Source: GCA-2716065 sp036123135
Lineage (GTDB): Bacteria; Bacteroidota; Bacteroidia; Flavobacteriales_D; Parvicellaceae
Assembly: GCA_036123135.1 (NCBI GenBank)
Contig: JAZADZ010000066.1
Coordinates: 1 to 7,174 of the forward strand
Direction: 5' to 3'
Length of the DNA stretch: 7,174 nt
The first letter of the stretch is position 1, and every line of letters starts with the position of its first letter. Under the pieces are notes generated by a model. That model saw nothing but the letters and a program-made list of their open reading frames with translations, had not been told where the DNA came from and did not search any database. Both the position numbers and the translations under genes were made by a program. Of this stretch, positions 1 through 6,215 are shown piece after piece.

Positions 1-862
1 CAAACGCAAATGCCTGAGACCTAATTTCCATACCAATCGGATCTCCTCCAGTCTCTGTATGAATGTTTCCTTTATCGTTAAACACCCACCACATGTTGTA
101 ATCACCATACAAAGTAACCTTACGGTTCGTCCTACAATCGATGTCGCCTGCAAGATCATACCAAGGATAATCACCCCCGTCAGGATCGTAAACACCAGGG
201 ATAGAGCCTGGACGATCATAGAACGGAGCTAGATAAAAATCCTGAAATTTGCTCTGATCTCCATGAGCCGGCCAAGTAAGAATACTTGAAGGTATTGAGT
301 AGCCAGGAAAATCTACGTTAACATCACAATCTGGATCATTGGAACATTCAAACCAAGCATTGAACAACTCGATTTCTTGGCGAGTGGTAATGTAAAACTG
401 ATCATATGCAACACAAACATCAGGCTCGATTTCAGCAGGTCCATAATCCAAATATCCTAAATTGAGATTTCCAGTTCCAGGGATTGTAGATAAAGGACCG
501 GTCCAAAAATCATTTCCAGATCTAAAGGTAAGCGCAGCAAGCTTTAGCTGGTTATTTACATCCAATCCACCCATCCACAAAGCTCCGGCGTATATTACTC
601 TTTCACCCGAACCTTTTGGAATTTCGTAAGCTGCATCGTTTTTTGAACGGTCTTGCCACATTGAACCACCAGTTTCAATTAATGCTGATACGTTATTAAA
701 CTCAAGTATTTTTCTACCAGTTGCAGGGGTACATCCTGCAGCTTTAGCCTGTATAGAACTTGAGCTAACAGCTGCTTTAGCAGGGTCATTCCAAGCTTTT
801 ATTGAAGTGGATAGAACTACTAGTCCTAAAAATAATGATACAATTTTTCTCATGTTATTCAT
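1..862 (-). CDS. Large exported protein, probable type IX secretion substrate (partial, C-terminus beyond window)
   Basis: The frame reads open from ATG at 862 to the left edge, giving 287 residues with no stop. Residues 1-23 look like a signal peptide: Met-Asn-Asn-Met-Arg-Lys, a hydrophobic stretch, then Ser-Ile-Lys-Ala before WNDP. The mature part opens with a Cys-x-x-Ala-Thr-Gly-Arg segment (44-50), then TGGSMW (64-69), an IPKGSGE/AGALWMGGLD region (81-101), a DPDGGDYP motif (226-233) and MWWVFND...GGDPIGMEIRSQAFAF (257-287). From memory this pattern belongs to long secreted proteins of Flavobacteriales that usually end in a type IX secretion sorting domain; that end is outside the window, so the secretion route is inferred. 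The function of the family is unknown to me. The gene starts 19 bases after the receptor gene's stop, so co-transcription is likely. A second ATG at 853 (MRKIV...) is an equally possible start; both keep the signal peptide. Confidence 0.8.
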   Translation of the reverse strand, partial: MNNMRKIVSLFLGLVVLSTSIKAWNDPAKAAVSSSSIQAKAAGCTPATGRKILEFNNVSALIETGGSMWQDRSKNDAAYEIPKGSGERVIYAGALWMGGLDVNNQLKLAALTFRSGNDFWTGPLSTIPGTGNLNLGYLDYGPAEIEPDVCVAYDQFYITTRQEIELFNAWFECSNDPDCDVNVDFPGYSIPSSILTWPAHGDQSKFQDFYLAPFYDRPGSIPGVYDPDGGDYPWYDLAGDIDCRTNRKVTLYGDYNMWWVFNDKGNIHTETGGDPIGMEIRSQAFAF

Positions 863-881
863 GTTTCAATTTCTATATATC

Positions 882-3800
882 TTAAAAATCTAATTTGATG
901 CCTAAACGAATTTGTCTTGGAATACCATAGTTGTAAGGATTGTTTGCTTTCATAGCATAATAATATCTGAAAGTTTCCTCATTGTTTTGTGTACTTATAG
1001 CATTCTGAAATTCAGCAGCGTTCAAATAACCATCATCGTCAACATTTCCTGTTGCTCTGTATACATTTAAAATGTTTACTGTATTAAATAAGTTTCGAAC
1101 AAGCAAGTATATATTCAAATTAGCTGACTTGCTTTTTTCTTCGCCAAACTTAAGGGTAACGTTTTTGTCAATCTGTAAATCAGCTCTGAATTGCCATGGT
1201 TTTCTTGAACCAAAAGGCTCACCTTCTAAAACAGCTTGAGGAGCATTGATTAAAGCAGCTCCTGTTATCCTTTCTTGACGAGAGTAAGGAGTACCAGAAG
1301 CGAAATTTGCAACAAGGTTGGCACCAGTGTTTTTAAGTATCTTTTTTCCTCCGATAGTAGGCCCATTGTAATCTTTTCCATCACCATATCTATAATCAAA
1401 TGTTGTAACAATTTGGTGTCTTTGATCAAAATTCATTGGGTAAATGGTTCTTAAATTAGGCTGATCAGATGCAATTAAATTTGCTGCAGCAGTTGGGTTA
1501 GAACCGGTACCATCAGCAAATTGAAGGGTGTATGCTGCTCTCATTGTTGCATTTCCAGTTCTACGAAGATCATACTGGACTGTAAGCCCCTTAACTGTTC
1601 CAAAATCTATATTTCCCCATGTAGTGTAGGTTTGAGGAAAAGCACCAATTCGGTTAACAAGGGTTACCATATTTCTCATCTCGCGATAAAAACCAGAAAT
1701 TTTTAATGCTGAATTTTTGTTTAAAGCTTGCTGAAAACCAAGTTCGTAATCGATTGTTTTTTCAGGCTGAAGATTTGGATTGTTAACAGTTCCAACATTT
1801 CCAGTTGCTAAATAGAAATAATCGGTTGGATCTAATCTGTTTCCAGTTGTAGGTCTTTTAGTTAAAACGTCATAGTGGGCAAAGAATAGAGCTTCATCAG
1901 AAATCGGAAACGAAAATGCTATCCTTGGCATAAAATTAATCTGTGGCTTGTAATCTTCAAATGCAGAGGAATTAACATCTTCTGTTGCATCAACACCATC
2001 AGCTAAATAAGGCTGAGGAATAACGAATCCACTAGGAATAATATCCTCAAGATCGTTTACTGCAACTCCTTGTGCATTGTACCATTGCGTTCCAGATCGA
2101 TAGCCATTAATAGCAGTTGGTTGATTGATATCGTCAACATAAACAACCGCGTCAGTTGGGATATTAGAAGGATGAACAAGTGGATTTCCGTTAAAATCTG
2201 TAGTTACATCAGCTACTGTATTTGCATTGTACAATAAGAAATCATCTTTAAGAACATTTTGGTTGGCATCAAATCGATCGATTCTTAAACCAACATTAAA
2301 GATTAAATCATCGAAAGAAAACTTATCCATGATATAACCAGAAATGTAGATTGGTTCAAATGCTCCAATATTTCTTGTGTAGTTTCCGTAATCGTCCTTG
2401 GCATTAAAGAAATCATCAAAGCTTGGCTTACCCTTAAGTTTTTTTCCGGTGTGATCATAACCATAGTAGGTTACATAAGATTGGTTTCCTCCATCGTTTA
2501 ACAGTTCGTCTGCACTGAACATCTCAAGTGATAAATCATTTGGATTGAGCTCATCTACATTGATAAACATCGTCCCATCAGTATTCCAACCCAATGCTTG
2601 TCTAACACTGTAATCAAAAAAGGATTGTGCATCCCCTGCACCAGAATATTCTCCGGGAGCACCATTAAGGGTAGCAAAATCAACGTTCAATAATGAACCA
2701 AAATAAGAGAGTGATGGATTGGCTTCATCAAGTGCACGACCATAATCGGTATGTTGATTGGCTCTTTGTCTCATTAAACCCCACAACCCGACAGGTGATA
2801 CACCAAAATATCTATCTGAACGCTGCTCGTACTCAAATCCAACAGAAACTGCATGATCGCCAATGTCAGCAGAACCGATACCAGTAACACGAAACTGTGT
2901 TTGATTGTTCTTACTGGAGCCATTGTAAGCATAACCGATATTATCCCACAAACCATATACATTTGCAGGTCGCATTCCATTCAATAAAGCATTACCGTCT
3001 AGTAGCTGAGTGTAATTTTCATAATTTCCAACAACATCATCGTATAGGTTAAAGTATTGGCTTGTAATCGCCGCCATGTCGTTGTTGGTCTGAGAGGGAG
3101 TAAAAGTAACTTCAACATCATTCACACCAGACTGAACACGATCTAATACTCCATTGCCATCAAAATCCGTAAATTCATAAGACCTTTCCTTTTCAATTTC
3201 AAATCTTCCAAGATATCCATAATTGAAATAATTGTCTCCATGGGTATCATCCTGAACAAATTGATTTCTTTCAGAGTAATCAATCATAAGTGTGTAGAAT
3301 GCATTACTAACACCACCCTTTTTGGATTGACCTCCATCCTCCAAAACTTGCTGAAAACGTTGCGTAAATTTACCATACACCCTCCAATCTGCATCAATTA
3401 CTTTTGCATAATTATCATAATTGAAAACCGAACTTCTCCAAGATGGACTTGTTCTTGTGGCGTATGCACCAGATCCACCAAATGTTAAATTTATATTAGG
3501 GCCAGCATTGACATCAATCTTTCCAGCAAGAGAGGCATTTGTACTTGTAGCATTTTGCCTAAAACTAACTTTCTCAAAAGCATCGGGAGTGAGGAAATCT
3601 GTATTGTAAAAGGCACCGAATCCAAATCCAGTTGGTCGAAGAGGATTGTCAATTAAAGAATCTCGCATCGATGGTTTTAGACGATATTGATCAATGGCAA
3701 GAGGTCTACCATCAACAATATTACTAAGGTTGGCAGAAACAAAAAATCCTAATATTGGATCAGTTTTTTTACCTGTACTATCTTTTTTCATGAATAAAGG

Positions 3801-4604
3801 GCCTGACAACACTCCTTCAAAAAGATTGTACCCATAGTTGTCTAGTCCGTAAGTATTGTCTCCAATTTTTAAACCAGAAGAAACTGCTTCGACACCACCG
3901 AAATAAAACCTTGATGCTCCTCTAGTAGTAATAGAAATAATACCCCCAGTTGCATCCCCATAATTAGCAGGAAGACCACCAGTCATAACACTAACTTCTT
4001 CAATTGCAGCTTTAGGAAGGCTAGTAGAACCTCTAACTTTAATTCCATCAATGTAGTAATATGTTGCATCACCTCTAGAACCTCTGACAGATGAAATACT
4101 ACCGTTACCATCTGTTTGAACACCACCTACAGTAGTTGCAATTGAAGCTGCTGAACGACCTGGCATTCGAGCCAAATCTTCTCTAGTTACTGTACCTCCA
4201 GAAGCACCACCGTCTTTGTCGATTAATGGAACTTTGTAAAATACAACCTCAACTTCTTCAAGCATTTCATCCGCCTCTTTGAGCTTAATTGGATCTAATG
4301 GAAGAAGTTTACCACCTTTAACCACTAAACCCTCAACACGATAAGTTTGATATCCAACAAACTTTACTTCTAAATCGTAAGAACCTGCGTCAAGATTACT
4401 AATCTTAAACTGTCCTTCCATATCAGTTGTAGCACCACCTTTCATGTTGCCAAATTGATAAATAGCAACGTTAACAAATGGCATCCCTTCAGATAACTCA
4501 TCCAATACTTTTCCTTTGATACTTCCACCAAGACCAGCTTGAGAAAAAATTGATGTAGTTGAGAAAACAGTAAGTAGAAACGGAAGTATAAATCTTTTAA
4601 ACAT
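882..4604 (-). CDS. TonB-dependent outer-membrane receptor with carboxypeptidase-regulatory-like domain
   Basis: This 1240-residue protein is a TonB-dependent receptor of the Bacteroidota type, expected to bind a ligand outside the cell and import it using TonB energy. Residues 1-22 are a signal peptide (MFKRFILPFLL...IFSQ). Residues about 28-110 form a carboxypeptidase-regulatory-like beta-sandwich (GKVLDE...GMPFVNVAIY, TDMEGQFKISNL, YDLEVKFVGYQ). A TonB-box-like EEVEVV stretch lies near 116-121. The plug covers about 135-230, with RGSRGDATYYYIDGIKVRG (174-192) and GGLPANYGDATGGIISITTRG (209-229). The rest is barrel, with LQPEKTIDYELGFQ (945-958), RNLFNT (1170-1175) and terminal Phe as expected for BAM insertion. 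Two calcium-loop-like segments occur, at 480-488 and 1187-1198. At 1240 residues it is long for the superfamily but usual for this subtype. No SusD neighbour is present; the only partner in view is the exported protein 19 bases downstream. Ligand unknown. The ATG at 4604 fits the signal peptide. Confidence 0.96.
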   Translation of the reverse strand: MFKRFILPFLLTVFSTTSIFSQAGLGGSIKGKVLDELSEGMPFVNVAIYQFGNMKGGATTDMEGQFKISNLDAGSYDLEVKFVGYQTYRVEGLVVKGGKLLPLDPIKLKEADEMLEEVEVVFYKVPLIDKDGGASGGTVTREDLARMPGRSAASIATTVGGVQTDGNGSISSVRGSRGDATYYYIDGIKVRGSTSLPKAAIEEVSVMTGGLPANYGDATGGIISITTRGASRFYFGGVEAVSSGLKIGDNTYGLDNYGYNLFEGVLSGPLFMKKDSTGKKTDPILGFFVSANLSNIVDGRPLAIDQYRLKPSMRDSLIDNPLRPTGFGFGAFYNTDFLTPDAFEKVSFRQNATSTNASLAGKIDVNAGPNINLTFGGSGAYATRTSPSWRSSVFNYDNYAKVIDADWRVYGKFTQRFQQVLEDGGQSKKGGVSNAFYTLMIDYSERNQFVQDDTHGDNYFNYGYLGRFEIEKERSYEFTDFDGNGVLDRVQSGVNDVEVTFTPSQTNNDMAAITSQYFNLYDDVVGNYENYTQLLDGNALLNGMRPANVYGLWDNIGYAYNGSSKNNQTQFRVTGIGSADIGDHAVSVGFEYEQRSDRYFGVSPVGLWGLMRQRANQHTDYGRALDEANPSLSYFGSLLNVDFATLNGAPGEYSGAGDAQSFFDYSVRQALGWNTDGTMFINVDELNPNDLSLEMFSADELLNDGGNQSYVTYYGYDHTGKKLKGKPSFDDFFNAKDDYGNYTRNIGAFEPIYISGYIMDKFSFDDLIFNVGLRIDRFDANQNVLKDDFLLYNANTVADVTTDFNGNPLVHPSNIPTDAVVYVDDINQPTAINGYRSGTQWYNAQGVAVNDLEDIIPSGFVIPQPYLADGVDATEDVNSSAFEDYKPQINFMPRIAFSFPISDEALFFAHYDVLTKRPTTGNRLDPTDYFYLATGNVGTVNNPNLQPEKTIDYELGFQQALNKNSALKISGFYREMRNMVTLVNRIGAFPQTYTTWGNIDFGTVKGLTVQYDLRRTGNATMRAAYTLQFADGTGSNPTAAANLIASDQPNLRTIYPMNFDQRHQIVTTFDYRYGDGKDYNGPTIGGKKILKNTGANLVANFASGTPYSRQERITGAALINAPQAVLEGEPFGSRKPWQFRADLQIDKNVTLKFGEEKSKSANLNIYLLVRNLFNTVNILNVYRATGNVDDDGYLNAAEFQNAISTQNNEETFRYYYAMKANNPYNYGIPRQIRLGIKLDF

Positions 4605-4681
4605 AAACTAAATTTAAGTAGTAAAACTGAAAAAAAATTTCATTTTAAAATTGCTCAAACAAAATCTTGAACAACACACAA

Positions 4682-4699
4682 AGAAAACAATTGTTCTCT
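4682..4699. promoter_or_regulatory. 18-base imperfect dyad upstream of the receptor gene
   Basis: The sequence AGAAAACAATTGTTCTCT is an inverted repeat with eight of nine base pairs matching across its centre. It lies 77 bases upstream of the receptor's ATG, in non-coding DNA. The size and symmetry suit an operator for a dimeric regulator. No bound factor can be named, and AT-rich DNA yields such dyads by chance, so this is only a candidate. I found no exact TAnnTTTG promoter element for the receptor gene in this region. Confidence 0.3.
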
Positions 4700-4716
4700 A
4701 ATATTTAACATTTTTT

Positions 4717-4750
4717 TTGAATATTTTCAATTGAAGATTGATATATTCAA
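4717..4750. repeat. Cluster of alternating TTGAA/TTCAA inverted repeats
   Basis: Within 34 bases the pentamer occurs four times in alternating orientation: TTGAA at 4717, TTCAA at 4726, TTGAA at 4731 and TTCAA at 4746. The inner two form the perfect palindrome TTCAATTGAA (4726-4735). The outer two extend to the eight-base arms TTGAATAT and ATATTCAA. It sits in the AT-rich spacer between the small basic gene and the receptor gene, 112 bases or more before the receptor start. It could be a multi-site operator or plain AT-rich sequence. Confidence 0.3.
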
Positions 4751-4833
4751 CATATAAATTTACGAATAAATTTTTTCAGTTAAAGTAAAATCTACACATA
4801 AGACTAAAATAAATGCGATTTAGTTAAAAAATA

Positions 4834-5142
4834 TCACTTCTTGCGAAATAAATTTCTCCAAAATGACTCGCTTTTTCTACCTTTCTTCATTCTATTTGAC
4901 TTTTTGCTAGACCTTTTCATCATTTTTCTTGTAGACTTGTCTTGAAGCTTCCTGTGCTTTTGAATAAGGTCTCTTTCAGCTTTTTGCTGGTCTTTAGTTT
5001 TTTGATCCTCTATCTTTGAAAGCCGCTTCATTTGTTTTCTAGTATTTCCAGTTGTGGGCTGTTTTACTTTTTGAGCATAAGAAAAATTGGGAACATTTAA
5101 ACCAGCTAAAGCAATTATAATGAGCAAAAAACGTTTATTCAT
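4834..5142 (-). CDS. Small exported, highly basic protein of unknown function
   Basis: The chosen start gives 102 residues. Residues 1-23 are a clean signal peptide (MNKRFLLIIIALAG...FSYA, then Gln24). The mature part of about 79 residues has roughly 30 Lys or Arg and only about seven acidic residues, is rich in Gln and Ser, and ends in a tryptophan- and phenylalanine-containing basic tail (SFWRNLFRKK). Much of 35-85 could be one charged helix. I recall small basic exported proteins with a similar HxxxQDK-RKMMK pattern (here 63-76) in other Bacteroidota, without an assigned function; binding to a polyanion such as LPS, nucleic acid or a cell-wall polymer is a guess. An ATG at 5184 would add 14 residues (MVVDAFVKIIILLH), bury the signal peptide's basic start and come within four bases of the divergent gene, so 5142 is preferred. 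It is transcribed away from the Rieske-like gene. Confidence 0.8.
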   Translation of the reverse strand: MNKRFLLIIIALAGLNVPNFSYAQKVKQPTTGNTRKQMKRLSKIEDQKTKDQQKAERDLIQKHRKLQDKSTRKMMKRSSKKSNRMKKGRKSESFWRNLFRKK

Positions 5143-5148
5143 ATGTAA

Positions 5149-5164
5149 TAAAATTATAATTTTA
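5149..5164. promoter_or_regulatory. Perfect 16-base palindrome between divergent genes
   Basis: TAAAATTATAATTTTA is fully self-complementary. It occupies the middle of the 45-base gap between the divergent starts at 5142 (minus) and 5188 (plus). It could be a shared operator or overlapping promoter element for both genes, but it contains only A and T, so chance is a serious alternative. It lies just six bases before the minus-strand ATG, which is too close for that gene's own -7 promoter box unless its transcript is nearly leaderless. Confidence 0.3.
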
Positions 5165-5187
5165 ACAAACGCATCAACAACCACAAA

Positions 5188-5619
5188 TTGAAATTAAAGA
5201 TTTTACAATTTGCACTTGTATGCATGGTTTGTATTTCAGCAAAGTCATGCGTTAAAAATAATAATCTAGTTCCATATGTTCATGTGGATTTATATCTTAA
5301 CCTTTATCTTCCTAGCTACTCAAGCCTCAATGCGATTGGAGGTTGGGCTTATGTTTCTGGAGGAAGCAGAGGGATAATTGTATACCGTCAATCATCAGAA
5401 CTATTTGCCACATATGACAGACATTGTACATTCAATGCAGATAATCCATGTGGAATAGCTGAGCTCGACTCTACTTTTACTTTTGTTGAATGCGCCTGCG
5501 ATGGAAGTGAGTACCAATTGTATGATGGGCTTGTAATTCAAGGTCCTGCAACATTCTCTTTGAAACCTTACAGAAGTACGTACAATTCAATGAATAACAC
5601 ATTACACATCTACAATTAA
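5188..5619 (+). CDS. Rieske-fold lipoprotein lacking the canonical His ligands
   Basis: The product has 143 residues. Residues 1-20 are a signal sequence and Cys21 (AKSC) is the likely lipidated residue, although Lys at -2 is unusual for a lipobox. Residues about 50-143 resemble a Rieske domain: GGWAYVSGG, GIIVYRQ, a first cluster-loop-like HCTFNADNPC (79-88), a second loop CACDGSEYQLYDG (102-114), and GPATFSLKPYR (119-129), the usual GPA...L..Y ending. Against the standard CTHxGC and CPCHGS loops, Cys80, Cys88, Cys102 and Cys104 are kept, while the two His ligands align with Phe82 and Asp105. A normal [2Fe-2S] cluster is therefore doubtful. I recall similar Flavobacteria proteins with CPCD in the second loop. 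The start is TTG: an in-frame stop lies at 5149-5151 with no ATG after it, and the first internal ATG (5224) would destroy the signal peptide. It is translationally coupled to the next gene. Confidence 0.75.
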   Translation: MKLKILQFALVCMVCISAKSCVKNNNLVPYVHVDLYLNLYLPSYSSLNAIGGWAYVSGGSRGIIVYRQSSELFATYDRHCTFNADNPCGIAELDSTFTFVECACDGSEYQLYDGLVIQGPATFSLKPYRSTYNSMNNTLHIYN

Positions 5620-6215
5620 TGCGTAAATTATTTTTTATCCTTCTTTTTGCATCTCAAAATTTGCATGCTCAATACATTGAAACTTTTCAAAACAATTACT
5701 CCATCGGATGTGGTTTCGCCAATTCAATTTCAGTATTGAATAATTATTTTTCATCTACCAGAACCAGAGCAGCATTTTTCATTGATTTCAAAAAAAAAAC
5801 AGATAGTTTGACAAATTGGAGAATAAATTTGATCAGCAACCTACCCATTCAAAACAACAACAATACCATTACCGAGTTCAACAACTTTTACATCAGCACT
5901 GGCTTTGATAAAAAAATTTCATTTTTCAATTACAGTGAAAACCTAAACCTTTATTATGGCGCTGATCTTTATTACAAATTAGACGTTAACATAAGTAGAT
6001 TTGTTCCATTTTCAACAGAACAATTTGGCGTTGGAATACTAGCTGTTCTAGGAGCTGAATATGCAGTATCTGAAAGAATTTCTCTAGGAACAGAGTTTCT
6101 ATTTGGAGCGGGAGTCCATCAATCAGAAATCGTGAATAATCCAGGAATAATCCAATGGGGATTTAAGGCATTAAGCCCCAAAAATGCCGCTTTAAGCCTA
6201 AGAGGGTATTTTTAG
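5619..6215 (+). CDS. Small outer-membrane beta-barrel protein of unknown function
   Basis: This 198-residue protein has a signal peptide (residues 1-17, MRKLFFILLFASQNLHA, then Gln18). Its mature part alternates polar and aromatic or hydrophobic residues, as in short barrel strands: RAAFFIDF (50-57), WRINLISNLP (67-76), NFYISTGF (89-96), LNLYYGADLYYKLDV (109-123), FGVGILAVLGAEYAV (136-150), ISLGTEFLFGAGVH (154-167) and AALSLRGYF (190-198) ending in Phe. This fits an eight- or ten-stranded outer-membrane barrel; no family is recognised and the role is unknown. Its ATG shares the A of the preceding stop codon (TAATG), which points to translational coupling and a joint role with the Rieske-like lipoprotein. 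No separate ribosome binding site is seen. A run of ten A encodes Lys58-Lys60 and the first base of Thr61. The stop overlaps the end of the convergent peptidase gene by four bases. Confidence 0.78.
   Translation: MRKLFFILLFASQNLHAQYIETFQNNYSIGCGFANSISVLNNYFSSTRTRAAFFIDFKKKTDSLTNWRINLISNLPIQNNNNTITEFNNFYISTGFDKKISFFNYSENLNLYYGADLYYKLDVNISRFVPFSTEQFGVGILAVLGAEYAVSERISLGTEFLFGAGVHQSEIVNNPGIIQWGFKALSPKNAALSLRGYF
5790..5799 (+). repeat. A10 homopolymer inside the barrel gene
   Basis: Ten consecutive A bases encode three Lys and the start of a Thr codon, 57 codons into the barrel gene. A run of this length is a potential slippage site for replication or transcription; gain or loss of one base would truncate the protein early. 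Whether it varies cannot be told from one sequence. Confidence 0.85.

Noticed and set aside
1521..3609. Several short open frames within the receptor gene (plus 1521-1706, 2693-2887, 3240-3488, 3421-3609; minus 2774-2980).
   Set aside because: All lie inside the well-supported 1240-residue receptor gene, show no recognisable domain or exported-protein start, and are best explained as shadow frames.
882..4604. SusC-type polysaccharide utilisation locus.
   Set aside because: The receptor type fits loosely, but there is no SusD gene, glycoside hydrolase or regulator nearby.
4803..4824. Hairpin ACTAAA/TTTAGT just after the small basic gene as a terminator.
   Set aside because: The stem is only six A/T-rich pairs with a ten-base loop and no U tract directly follows in the minus-strand transcript.
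4605..4833. Bacteroidota-type promoter (TAnnTTTG) for the receptor gene.
   Set aside because: A scan of the minus strand in this spacer found no exact match, so no promoter is claimed.
5143..5184. Longer start (ATG at 5184) for the small basic protein.
   Set aside because: The 14 added residues would precede a perfectly formed signal peptide and would bring the gene within four bases of the divergent TTG start.
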